Source: a virus
Strand: one strand, 5' to 3'
Length of the DNA stretch: 43,243 bases
Virus record (IMG/VR): IMGVR_UViG_3300027492_000003
Location: 1-43,243 of that record
How positions within the stretch are numbered: the first letter of the stretch is position 1; each line of letters opens with the position of its first letter. Both the position numbers and the translations under genes were made by a program. A model generated the notes under the pieces. It was given only the letters and a program-made list of their open reading frames with translations. It did not search any database and was not told where the DNA came from. Shown here piece by piece: positions 7,188-15,514 of the stretch.

Positions 7188-8677
7188 TCGAAGAAGCCCA
7201 AATCCCGACCAAAAAGGAGCAGTTTCACGCCTACGGTGAAGGCGCGAACCAGCTTTTTGGATGGCTCAACGGCAGCGTCAAGCCGCCGATGGAAGCCATT
7301 TACGAGGGTGTGGCGGGATGCGGTAAGTCGCGCTTGATGGGTGAGTGGATCAAGGCCGTGTGCAATACATTTCCGCAGTCCAAGATCTTGGTGCTGCGCG
7401 AAACGCGAGTGTCTTTGAACGAATCGTTTTTGGACATCTGGGAAAACGAAGTGTTGGGGCCAGATCACCCTGCTGTGATTAACGGCCCCACGCGAGAACA
7501 CCGTCAGTCGTACAAACATCCTTCGTTGGGCGGGGAGGTGATCTTAGGCGGCTTTGACAACCCCACAAAGCTGTTCTCAACGCAGTACAATGTCATCTTC
7601 TTCAACGAGTGCCAAGAAACGACATTGGCTAAGTGGGAGTCGCTACATCGCGCTCTCCGTCGCTCTGGAACGCCCTTCCGCGTGCTTGTAGGCGACTGTA
7701 ACCCAGAAGACGAGTACCATTGGGCAAACCAGCGTTGCTTGCAGGGAAAGGCCCGCAGGATCGTTGGGCGCTTCTGGGATAACCCGAAGTGGTACAACCA
7801 CAAAAATGGTACATGGACGGTGGATGGTACTGAGTACCTCAACCGCCTCAAGAACAGCTTGTCCGGCGTGCGTTTGCAGCGTCTGTACTACGGCAAATGG
7901 GTCAGCGCCGAAGGTCAAGTGTGGGAGAACTACGACCAGCATCACCACGTGATCGACGGTCAAATGGAAAAACAAAACGGGGAATGGTTCCTCGTTTCGC
8001 CAAATCTCGACAAGCCAGTCCACATCAAGTGGTTCCTTGGCGCTCAGGATATTGGGTTTGATGCCCCTGGTGTCTTCCAATGCTGGGGCGTGGACGGCGA
8101 AAACCGCATGTACCGCTTAGTCGAGATCTACAAGCGCCATTGGGATCACGACCAATGGGCTAAGGCCATCGTTGAGGTCAACCAAGAGTTTGAGATGGCC
8201 GCTATCGTGACCGACCACGATCCGGCGTTCATCTCTAACCTCAACCGCTGGCTAGATCGTCACGGTATGACTCGCATTGTGCGCGAATGGGACAAGCACC
8301 GTGGGCCTGGCGGCGAGAAGGCCGGCATTGACCAAGTGCGCGTGCGCATGAAGCGGCGCGGTGACGGCACGTTCGGCTTGTATCTTCTGCGCAACGCCAC
8401 CAAGTACAAGGATGTGCGCTTGGAAGGCGAAGGCAAGCCGTGGTGTACCGAAATGGAAATCCCTGCTTATGTCTATCCGTTAGTGGAAGACGGCAAGCTC
8501 AATCGCGATACTCCTGACCCTGGCTGCATCGACCACGGCTGTGACGCTATGCGCGGGGCTTGCACCTTCTCGTGGGAACGCGATCTCGGCAAAGAAGTTG
8601 AGTACAAGGCCAAGTATGACGGTGGAACGCTAGGACACATTTTGGATCACGAAAAATGGGAAGTGAGCAATGCTTAA
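7184..8677 (+). CDS. terL: Terminase large subunit (packaging ATPase-nuclease)
   Basis: Codes for 497 residues from the GTG at 7184, which overlaps the preceding TGA; the open frame extends further upstream, but that part is only the shadow of the previous gene. Walker A is GVAGCGKSR at residues 42-50, Walker B is VIFFNE at 137-142 with the catalytic Glu, and a GDCNP coupling motif follows at 170-174. The RNase H-like nuclease half shows Asp289 (AQDIGFD), Asp344 (VTDHDP) and a late Asp in DHGCDAMRG. It pumps DNA into the prohead through the portal encoded directly downstream and cuts the concatemer. The overlap with the portal start is 8 bases. Confidence 0.93.
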   Translation: MIEEAQIPTKKEQFHAYGEGANQLFGWLNGSVKPPMEAIYEGVAGCGKSRLMGEWIKAVCNTFPQSKILVLRETRVSLNESFLDIWENEVLGPDHPAVINGPTREHRQSYKHPSLGGEVILGGFDNPTKLFSTQYNVIFFNECQETTLAKWESLHRALRRSGTPFRVLVGDCNPEDEYHWANQRCLQGKARRIVGRFWDNPKWYNHKNGTWTVDGTEYLNRLKNSLSGVRLQRLYYGKWVSAEGQVWENYDQHHHVIDGQMEKQNGEWFLVSPNLDKPVHIKWFLGAQDIGFDAPGVFQCWGVDGENRMYRLVEIYKRHWDHDQWAKAIVEVNQEFEMAAIVTDHDPAFISNLNRWLDRHGMTRIVREWDKHRGPGGEKAGIDQVRVRMKRRGDGTFGLYLLRNATKYKDVRLEGEGKPWCTEMEIPAYVYPLVEDGKLNRDTPDPGCIDHGCDAMRGACTFSWERDLGKEVEYKAKYDGGTLGHILDHEKWEVSNA

Positions 8678-10589
8678 AGTAACTGCACAAAACTTGTACG
8701 ACGAAGTGCAGGCCGCTCAACGGTATTGCGAAAAGCATCGTGAATGGTTCGGGCGGCAGGTGCAACGCTACGCTTCGCCGTTTTATGGTCGGTTCTCGGG
8801 CAAAGAGGAATACTTTCCTGAGAACTACTACTACTCGTATGTCGCGCATACTGTCGCCCGTCTTACTGCTATTGAGCCTAAGATTCGTTTGTCTACCGCA
8901 CGCGACCAAGCGCGTGTGCAGGCACTTGAAGATGCAGGAAACCGCTGGATCCTAGACACTAACTACCAGCGCGAGCGCGAGAAGCTCGGTACTGACTTCT
9001 GCTTTGCATGGTCTGTCGCCATTGTCACCCAAGGCGCACGCACGGGCTTTGAGCAAGCCGAAGACCCCGTGATGACCCCGAAGGCGATCCGTTTGTCGCC
9101 GCGTCGATTTGGTTGGGATCCGTTGTCGTTGTCTATTGAAGAAGCGCGGTACATGTACCACGTAATGATTCGCGACAAGGACGATATCCTAGAAGACGCA
9201 AAAGACGCAAAGTCTGGTTGGATTAAAGAAAACATCGAGTCTGTTCCTACGGACATTGATGCAAAAGGGCTTCGTAACAAGTACGAGTACGGTGAAACGC
9301 CCTCTCGTAACGAAGTTATCTACTACGAGATTTGGGTTCCTGAGTACACGCTGCCGGAAGACGATGACTTCTGGAGCGGTATGTCCAAGGAAGAGAAGAC
9401 GCGCTACCACGGCACGATCTTCACCGTTGCGTGGGCTAGCGAAGACGGCAAAGGCCAAGCAGCGTACCTGCGTGACCCCAGGCCGTTCTTTGGGCCGCGT
9501 TGGGGGCCGTACATCGTTGGCGGTCAATACACCGTGCCTGACGAGTCTGCGCCGTTGTCTGCGCTAACGGCTAACGAAGGCCAGATCCAAGAGCTAAACA
9601 ACCAGGCTCGTGCTAACAACAACGCTGCGCAACGCCGCAAGACCCTTGCGTTGGTCGATGGCTTGAAGCCCGCAATGATCAACAAGCTGGCTGCTGCGCC
9701 AGACGGTGACATTGTTGCGGTTAGCGGCATTGAGAAGAACAAGGTTATCGAGATTGAGGTCGGCGGCGCATCTCAAGACGCTCAAATGCGCGAGTTTGAG
9801 CTTCGCGGGCGCGTAGATCGCAACCTTGCAATGGGCGACGCTGTGCGCGGTCAAGTCAGCGGTGCAGGCACGGCGACGGAAAACGCCATTGCTGCGCAAG
9901 CTAGCTCGGCGCTGACAAGTTTCGTGGACATGAAGTTCATGGAGTTTGAGAAGCGCTTGTTCCGCAGCGTGCTGTGGTACTTCGACCAAGACGAGCGCAG
10001 CGTGCTGCCGCTAGGCCGCGAGTACGGCGTGTTCGTTGGCGGTCAATCGCCTGAGCAAATGTCCGAAGGCATTCGCCGCGCCGTCAAGGCGGGTTATATG
10101 CCGCGTGACCAAGGCGACGCGATGATCCAAATGCTGGGGCAAATGACCGATACCGACGAAGAAGGTTCGGGCATGAGCTTCGACGATTTGGAGATTCACA
10201 TCGACGCTGTCCGCAACGACGGCAGCGAAGTGCAAAAGATGATTGCGGCTAGCAACGCAGTCATGCAGATGCTGCCTGCGGTCATGTCCATTCCTTTCTG
10301 GGATTGGAAGTCGTGGCTTAAGCGTTGGGGCGAAGCCTTCAACATGCCTGACCTCGATCAGTACCTGAACCTTGACGCTGCCGCTGAGATGGCTTCCATG
10401 AATATGGAAATGCAGATGATGTCGGGCGGCGGTGCTGGTCAAATGGGTGGTCGCCCCGGCGGCGGTCAACCTGAACCAGTACGCAACGCTCCGAAGCTCG
10501 CTCAAAACCAAGGCTTTGGTAAGGCGATTGGTGCAGGTGTGAATCCAACCAAGTCTAAAACCCAAGGAAAGCCTAGCAGCGGTTCATAA
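8670..10589 (+). CDS. Portal protein
   Basis: Codes for 639 residues, the usual size for a podovirus portal. It follows the large terminase with an 8-base overlap and precedes scaffold and capsid genes, the standard order. The N-terminal part has a helical and aromatic start (WFGRQVQRYASPFYGRFSG), the middle includes the 'LTANEGQIQELNNQARANNNAAQRR' helix-loop typical of the portal stem and wing region, and the C-terminus is Met/Gln/Gly-rich and disordered. It forms the dodecameric DNA channel at one capsid vertex. The assignment rests on size, gene order and general portal-like pattern. Confidence 0.85.
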   Translation: MLKVTAQNLYDEVQAAQRYCEKHREWFGRQVQRYASPFYGRFSGKEEYFPENYYYSYVAHTVARLTAIEPKIRLSTARDQARVQALEDAGNRWILDTNYQREREKLGTDFCFAWSVAIVTQGARTGFEQAEDPVMTPKAIRLSPRRFGWDPLSLSIEEARYMYHVMIRDKDDILEDAKDAKSGWIKENIESVPTDIDAKGLRNKYEYGETPSRNEVIYYEIWVPEYTLPEDDDFWSGMSKEEKTRYHGTIFTVAWASEDGKGQAAYLRDPRPFFGPRWGPYIVGGQYTVPDESAPLSALTANEGQIQELNNQARANNNAAQRRKTLALVDGLKPAMINKLAAAPDGDIVAVSGIEKNKVIEIEVGGASQDAQMREFELRGRVDRNLAMGDAVRGQVSGAGTATENAIAAQASSALTSFVDMKFMEFEKRLFRSVLWYFDQDERSVLPLGREYGVFVGGQSPEQMSEGIRRAVKAGYMPRDQGDAMIQMLGQMTDTDEEGSGMSFDDLEIHIDAVRNDGSEVQKMIAASNAVMQMLPAVMSIPFWDWKSWLKRWGEAFNMPDLDQYLNLDAAAEMASMNMEMQMMSGGGAGQMGGRPGGGQPEPVRNAPKLAQNQGFGKAIGAGVNPTKSKTQGKPSSGS

Positions 10590-10591
10590 TC

Positions 10592-10897
10592 ATGGCCCAG
10601 TACGAATTCCAAGCTGATGACGGCGAGATCATTATTCGGGAATACCCGATGACAAAAGCGCCGAAGATTGGCAAAACTATCACGCACAAGGGCAAGAAGT
10701 ATTCGCGGATCATCTCGACATCTAAAACAGAGGTGCGTTTGTTTGAGCCTAATTTTGTGTCGCACTCGTTGCCACGGTGGCATCCAGATGCGCCACATCA
10801 CGAACCTGGCACAGGCAAGCCGTGTTTCCAAAACATGAGGGAAGTCCGCGAGTTTTCAGCTAAAACAGGATACAAGTATGAATACGGAAACGGCTGA
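10592..10897 (+). CDS. Small protein resembling degenerate FmdB-type zinc ribbon
   Basis: Codes for 101 residues. The start (MAQYEFQADDGEIIIREYPMTKAP) looks like the N-terminus of FmdB/zinc-ribbon regulators, where CPxC pairs normally follow, but these cysteines are missing here: the only Cys is near residue 79. It sits between portal and scaffold and overlaps the scaffold start by 20 bases. Phages often carry such a small gene at this position, with no known role. Calling it a zinc-ribbon relative is an inference. Confidence 0.5.
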   Translation: MAQYEFQADDGEIIIREYPMTKAPKIGKTITHKGKKYSRIISTSKTEVRLFEPNFVSHSLPRWHPDAPHHEPGTGKPCFQNMREVREFSAKTGYKYEYGNG

Positions 10898-11981
10898 TAC
10901 AACGCAAACGACTACGCAACAAGAACCCAGCGCTGAACAACAAGCGCGTGCCGTCTATGATCGCCTTGCTGGCGAGCTTGCGGAAAAGGAATCCGTAAAA
11001 GCAGAAGCGCTCGAACGCGCTAAGAAAGACGCTGCACCTAAAGAGCAATCCGAATCGCGCAAAGAGCGTGGTGAGGATGGCAAGTTTGTCAAACCGAAGG
11101 CAGCGCCAGAGCCTAATCTGGTTAAGCCTACAAGTTCCGAATCCGAAGACGACGAGGGGCCGGAAGTTGACGGCACAGATGCGAAGGCGCAAGAACGCGC
11201 CCTAACCGCTCTGCGCCGCGCCAAGGTTCCTAAGGACATCATGGAAGGGCTTCCCGAAGAGGTGAAGCTCAAGTGGGGTCGCCAGCTATCAAAAATGCAA
11301 AGCGAAACCGACCGGATGGCGCAGGAGTTTGCCGCTCTCAAGAAGAACGGTCAGGCAGAACCGAAGGAAGCAAAGAAATCGGATAACCAGTCGGAGTCTA
11401 CGCGGGCCACGCAGGCTGTAGAACAACCCGAACAGGCTTACATCCGCTCTGCTGCCAAGAAGCTCGCTGACACCTTCATGTTGGGCGACGAAGCTGAGGA
11501 GGCTTTTGCAGACGCATTGCAAAACGCTACCAAACCGCTTGCCGAACGCTACGGCGCACTCGAGCAGCAGTTGCAGGTAGCGGCTGGTCTTAGCACCCAG
11601 ATGCTATTGGCTAATGCACGCAATACGTTGTCAGCCGACTTCCCTGAGCTACGGGACAAGGAAGGGTTTGTGCAAGTGACGCAAGCTATGCAACGACTTG
11701 CGGAAAGCGGCGCATACGCAGACATCGACGATCTCAATGAGAGAGCTGAAGCTGCTATGCGCGATGCTGCCCAAGTTGTGTTTAGGGAGCAGATCAACGC
11801 ACGACTCAAGGCGCAAAGAACTTCAATCGACCAAAAACGCAACGCAGGGCAATCCAGCGTCCCCAAAAGGAGCGGTTCAACCGAAGTTAACGGTATGAGC
11901 CGTGATCGCGCCATCTTCCACCTTATGTCAAATGAAAATTTGACGGGTGCTGAGGCCCGTCGTCGCGTAGATGGTTACTAA
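10878..11981 (+). CDS. Capsid scaffolding protein
   Basis: Codes for 367 residues, extremely rich in Glu, Lys, Ala and Gln, with predicted long helices and little hydrophobic core. An N-terminal disordered part (residues 1-100, ending in an acidic SESEDDEGPEVDGTD stretch) precedes a coiled-coil-like middle. The C-terminus is basic (DRAIFHLMSNENLTGAEARRRVDGY), as needed for binding the capsid protein. Its position directly before the major capsid gene is the classic scaffold location. It assembles the prohead and is released or degraded during DNA packaging. Confidence 0.82.
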   Translation: MNTETADTTQTTTQQEPSAEQQARAVYDRLAGELAEKESVKAEALERAKKDAAPKEQSESRKERGEDGKFVKPKAAPEPNLVKPTSSESEDDEGPEVDGTDAKAQERALTALRRAKVPKDIMEGLPEEVKLKWGRQLSKMQSETDRMAQEFAALKKNGQAEPKEAKKSDNQSESTRATQAVEQPEQAYIRSAAKKLADTFMLGDEAEEAFADALQNATKPLAERYGALEQQLQVAAGLSTQMLLANARNTLSADFPELRDKEGFVQVTQAMQRLAESGAYADIDDLNERAEAAMRDAAQVVFREQINARLKAQRTSIDQKRNAGQSSVPKRSGSTEVNGMSRDRAIFHLMSNENLTGAEARRRVDGY

Positions 11982-12003
11982 CAAAATCACAAGAGACTGA
12001 AAA

Positions 12004-13230
12004 ATGCCTGCAATCGTATCTTTTGCCGACTGGGCAGAAGCGACTGGCCCGCTGCTCCTTACGGGGCCGGAAAAGTTCGTTAACGCTGCTCAACTCCAAA
12101 ACTATTCATGGGCGCGCTTCGTGCGCGGTAAGGAATACTCTGAGATCGTTCAGGGTGGTTCCGAAATCCGCGACGAGTTGATGTTCGACGAAGCTAACAC
12201 CTTCTCGATGTATCAGCCCAACGACCCCCAAACCCCGACGATGCCCCAGGTGCTTACGCGCTGGTCGTCGCCGTGGCGCTTCGCCGTTGACAGCTATAGC
12301 TGGACGGAAGAAGAAGAAGCGTTGAACGCTGGCTCTTCGTACACCGAAGACGCTCGCTTCATGCAATACAAGTCGCTCCTCACCAAGCTGGAAATGCGCG
12401 TGCAGACCTCGATCTGCAACGGCATGGAAACCAAGTGGTGGGCGGTTCCCGATGCAAGCACGATGGAAGCTGCGGCTGGCAAAGAGCCGTATTCCATCCC
12501 GGCGTTCATCAACGAACAAGCCAACGGTTTGTTTAATGATATTGGCGGCTCCGGTGCGTTTACGACTGTTGAAACCATCAACCCGACCGCCGTTGGCAAA
12601 ACCAAGTGGCGCAACCGAGTGATCGGCTACGACAGCCCCGCCGTGAAGCCGACTGCCGGCGCTCGCAACGTCATCAACGCGATGGACGATGCGTTCTTGC
12701 AGTTGAACTTCCGTCCGCCCGCTGGCAAGGAAGCCTACTTCGAGCCGAACACGTGGAACAGCATCGCGTCGTTCACCTCCAAGAAGGGTCTTCTTGTGAT
12801 GACCGACCTGCTGCGCCAAGGTCAAGACTGGTACACCAACCGTACCAGCCCTGACTCGGCCTTCAACGGCCCGATGTACGCCGGTATGGAAATCGTGTAC
12901 GTGCCTCAGTTGGATGCAGCTCCGCTGTACGCCTACGGCAGCACCGACATGGTTTCGGAAGGCGACACCAACGCTTCTGGTCGCGGCCCGCGCTACTACT
13001 TGCTCAACGCCAAGTACCTGAAGACTGTGTTCCACAAGGACAAGTACTTCGTTCGCAAGCCGCCGATGTCGCCGTTCAACCAGCCGTTCACGAAGACTGT
13101 TTACATCAACAGCTACTTCAACAACGTCTGCACGGCGCGTCACACGCACGCGATCATCACTCCTGGCACGGTTACGGGTTCGTTCCCGTCAACCACGCTA
13201 ACTCCGGCCACGGTCTACTCGGCCTACTGA
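12004..13230 (+). CDS. Major capsid protein
   Basis: Codes for 408 residues, the size of podovirus-type HK97-fold capsid proteins, directly after the scaffold gene. It is compact, with aromatic-rich strands (YSWARFVRGKEYSEIVQGG; RWSSPWRFAVDSYSW) and an MRVQTSICNGMETKWW helix typical of this fold. It has no protease-delta domain, which agrees with a separate scaffold. Codon use is GC-rich and strongly biased, as expected for the most abundant virion protein. A long antisense reading frame under this gene is a by-product of that bias. Confidence 0.85.
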   Translation: MPAIVSFADWAEATGPLLLTGPEKFVNAAQLQNYSWARFVRGKEYSEIVQGGSEIRDELMFDEANTFSMYQPNDPQTPTMPQVLTRWSSPWRFAVDSYSWTEEEEALNAGSSYTEDARFMQYKSLLTKLEMRVQTSICNGMETKWWAVPDASTMEAAAGKEPYSIPAFINEQANGLFNDIGGSGAFTTVETINPTAVGKTKWRNRVIGYDSPAVKPTAGARNVINAMDDAFLQLNFRPPAGKEAYFEPNTWNSIASFTSKKGLLVMTDLLRQGQDWYTNRTSPDSAFNGPMYAGMEIVYVPQLDAAPLYAYGSTDMVSEGDTNASGRGPRYYLLNAKYLKTVFHKDKYFVRKPPMSPFNQPFTKTVYINSYFNNVCTARHTHAIITPGTVTGSFPSTTLTPATVYSAY

Positions 13231-13248
13231 TAGGAAAGGAATAAGACT

Positions 13249-13953
13249 ATGTACATCGACAAAGGCTTTAACTTCCCGCAGTTTGGTATGCAAACTGGCC
13301 AAGGAGTTGATCTGTCAATTGGCGCGTATCCGCTTCCGGTCGTGCTGTTTGACGATTTCCTTCTTGGAACGCCGCTTACTGCCAACCAAACGGCTGGCCC
13401 GTGGGCCGTTCAAGGAACTGGCACGGAACTCGCTCCGGCGGCACTTGCTGCTTCAACTACTGGTGAAGTAACAATTGGTACTGGTGCGAGTTCTGGCGAC
13501 ACCTGTCAATTGCGGACTCCAATTCCGTTGCGTTTGGTTGCCGGTAAGCCCGCTGCTGCTGTTTGCCGTATGCTGTCTACGACAATCACAGACCAAAACA
13601 TTTGGTTTGGTTTGTTGGCATCCAGCGAAACGCCGTTGACCAGCACTAACTTCCAAGGTGCTGGATTTGCCGTGATTAACGGTCAAATTCGTTACGGCGC
13701 GTCTGCAACGGCTGTGGCTTACGCTGGTGCTACGACTGCGTTGTCCACGGCTGCTGTTGCTGCCACCTACATTGACATGGCTGTGGTTTGGACTGGCTCT
13801 AAGTGCCAATTCTACCTCAACCAAGCGTTGGTTGGTGAAAGCACCGTGGCCCCCACAGGCATTGCGTTGTACTTGCAAGCTGGCGTTCACACCACGGCTG
13901 CTTCCAGTAAGACCGCAACGATTGACTACTTGGGCTACAACGCTTTGCGTTGA
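13249..13953 (+). CDS. Capsid-associated beta-sandwich protein
   Basis: Codes for 234 residues. It starts 18 bases after the capsid gene with AGGAAAGGAA as ribosome-binding site. The sequence has the rhythm of concanavalin/LamG-like proteins ('FDDFLLGTPL' start, 'aavcrmlsttiTDQNIWFGLLASSETPL', 'KCQFYLNQALVGESTV', ending 'ATIDYLGYNALR'). Such proteins are common right after phage capsid genes and are thought to be decoration or host-adhesion proteins. No enzyme motif is visible. A strong hairpin follows the gene. Confidence 0.65.
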   Translation: MYIDKGFNFPQFGMQTGQGVDLSIGAYPLPVVLFDDFLLGTPLTANQTAGPWAVQGTGTELAPAALAASTTGEVTIGTGASSGDTCQLRTPIPLRLVAGKPAAAVCRMLSTTITDQNIWFGLLASSETPLTSTNFQGAGFAVINGQIRYGASATAVAYAGATTALSTAAVAATYIDMAVVWTGSKCQFYLNQALVGESTVAPTGIALYLQAGVHTTAASSKTATIDYLGYNALR

Positions 13954-13973
13954 TCTAAACTAGTCCGCTACGC

Positions 13974-14000
13974 AGGGGAGGCGGCGCGTCCGTCTCCCCT
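13974..14000 (+). other. Strong GC-rich hairpin between head and tail genes
   Basis: AGGGGAG (13974-13980) pairs with CTCCCCT (13994-14000), followed inwards by G-U and then CGG/CCG, giving an 11-bp stem with a 5-base loop. There is no T tract, so it is not a classical terminator. It may act as an attenuator, an RNA-processing site or a transcript stabiliser between abundant head proteins and less abundant tail proteins. It strikingly resembles the hairpin at 37424-37449. Confidence 0.65.
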
Positions 14001-14021
14001 ACAACCCGAACACACACGACT

Positions 14022-14765
14022 ATGACCCTAACCGCCGCACGCTGCGTTGACCACATCCGCCACACGCTAGGCAACGCTTTGCCTTCGCAGACGATTGACC
14101 CCATGACGGTCATCAACCAAGCGGGCCAGTTCCTCTGCACCATGCACGAGTGGAAGTGGCTAGAGCGCCAATCGGCGTATATCGGCTTTACAGGCGGTCA
14201 GTCGTGGTCAACCTGCCCCTCCGACCTGCGCGACCTTATTTCTATCCAGTTCACCCAGGGGCTTGTTAATCGCGTCAGGATTACCTCTATCAACGAGATC
14301 TCGCGCCTGCGCTCGCACAACATCGGCGTAGGCTTGGCGATGACTTGGGTTTCGCTCGTTTCCCGCGCTAACCCCACAGGCGGCGCTCCTCTGCCGATCT
14401 TGGAGCTGTACCCCACGCCCGTCACGACCGACAACCAAGCGTTGACCGTCTACTACCGCGCTGGCTGGACTCCTCCCGCAAACCTCGACGAGTCCTCCTT
14501 CATCAACATCCCTGAGTACATTGAGCCGCTGTACATCCAAATCCTGCGTGCTTTTGCTCGAGGCTACGAGGAGGAAGATCAAGGTTCGTTAGACACTCGC
14601 CTACAAGCTCTGTACACGGGAGTTTTGTTCCTAACTGCTGCTGAACGAGATGGTATGATCCAGCACCAGTACGGGCCTCCGCTGCAAACAGGTCTGAGTG
14701 CTGTGGGAACCTACCTCCCTGGCGTTCCGGCTTCTCCCTACACCGTTGGAAACCCCACACCGTAA
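14022..14765 (+). CDS. Tail tubular protein A-like head-tail connector
   Basis: Codes for 247 residues, similar in size and position to T7 gp11-type tail tubular protein A. It begins with a helical part containing DHIRHTLG and a later aromatic MHEWKWLERQ, and a beta segment, then a late helix (IEPLYIQILRAFARGYEEED). It would form the ring joining portal and nozzle. No obvious Shine-Dalgarno sequence precedes the ATG; the nearest GGGGAGG is locked in the hairpin at 13974-14000. The assignment is supported by the tubular protein B-like gene at 15515. Confidence 0.7.
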   Translation: MTLTAARCVDHIRHTLGNALPSQTIDPMTVINQAGQFLCTMHEWKWLERQSAYIGFTGGQSWSTCPSDLRDLISIQFTQGLVNRVRITSINEISRLRSHNIGVGLAMTWVSLVSRANPTGGAPLPILELYPTPVTTDNQALTVYYRAGWTPPANLDESSFINIPEYIEPLYIQILRAFARGYEEEDQGSLDTRLQALYTGVLFLTAAERDGMIQHQYGPPLQTGLSAVGTYLPGVPASPYTVGNPTP

Positions 14766-14768
14766 GTC

Positions 14769-15137
14769 ATGGCCGACAATATCTACGACAATCAACCCTG
14801 TTACTGGTCTACCGTATCAGCCGTAGCTGCTGCGCGGTATCCATCGGATACCATTGGTGGAGTAACTGCAACGCTAGGTTCAAGTTACTTTGCAACTAGC
14901 AATCGCAACGCTCGCATCCAAAGCATTATGATTAATGCTACTCCAGCAGGTGCTGGGACGATTACTTTGACACCGTTGATTGGCGGCGGTTCAATTATCA
15001 TCAATCACACAGGTGCGCGCACAGAGCCTCACGACCTGTCTTTTGGTGGTGATGTTGGCACATTTATGCGCGGCGGTTTTAGCATTACGCCTAACTCAGC
15101 AGATTGGAATGTGGTTGTGTTTTGGAGGCCCGAATAG
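14769..15137 (+). CDS. Tail-associated protein, copy 1 of a tandem paralogous pair
   Basis: Codes for 122 residues, beta-rich. It shares with the next gene an N-terminal 'IY-x3-QPCYW' motif, an internal 'QSI' strand, an 'I-x-PL' strand, a 'FG..xGxFMxGGFxxxP' turn near residue 95 and an FRP/WRP ending. The pair probably arose by duplication. The location between tail tubular proteins A and B suggests a structural role, for example a neck or nozzle decoration. No known family is recognised. The stop codon overlaps the next GTG start. Confidence 0.6.
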   Translation: MADNIYDNQPCYWSTVSAVAAARYPSDTIGGVTATLGSSYFATSNRNARIQSIMINATPAGAGTITLTPLIGGGSIIINHTGARTEPHDLSFGGDVGTFMRGGFSITPNSADWNVVVFWRPE

Positions 15138-15511
15138 TGGTAACGGTCATCTACGAAAAACAACCGTGCTACTGGATGATGGTTGAGGACAGCGTTGCAT
15201 CAGAGGTATATGTGCCTCTTGATGGCGTTGGCGACTACACAACCTCTACCAACGGGTTTTTCATTGACCAAGCTAAAGACGCTATCCTGCAAAGCATCGT
15301 TGTTACCAAGTTCCCTGGCGGCAAAGCCTCAAACATCGTCATTGAGCCGCTATCTGAAGCCGCAACGCCGATCACGCTGACAATCGGCAACGCGGTTAAC
15401 GAACCCGTAGAGATTTTGTTTGGCTCGGCCCCTGGCGTGTTCATGCCTGGCGGGTTTCGAGTCATCCCTGACGATGTGTTCAGCTTTGTGGCCCACTTTC
15501 GCCCGCAGTAA
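15137..15511 (+). CDS. Tail-associated protein, copy 2 of a tandem paralogous pair
   Basis: Codes for 124 residues from the GTG at 15137, which overlaps the preceding TAG stop; an upstream ATG in the same frame lies inside the previous gene and is less likely. It shares the IYEKQPCYW start, the ILQSI strand, the IEPL strand and the FGSAPGVFMPGGF turn with its upstream neighbour. Between these motifs the two copies are clearly diverged, so the duplication is old or under diversifying selection. Probably a component of the tail or neck (inference from position). Confidence 0.6.
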   Translation: MVTVIYEKQPCYWMMVEDSVASEVYVPLDGVGDYTTSTNGFFIDQAKDAILQSIVVTKFPGGKASNIVIEPLSEAATPITLTIGNAVNEPVEILFGSAPGVFMPGGFRVIPDDVFSFVAHFRPQ

Positions 15512-15514
15512 CCC

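Noticed and set aside
12106-13149. A 347-residue antisense reading frame opposite the capsid gene
   Set aside because: It mirrors the strongly biased codon use of the capsid gene, has no ribosome-binding site or recognisable motif, and runs against the operon direction.
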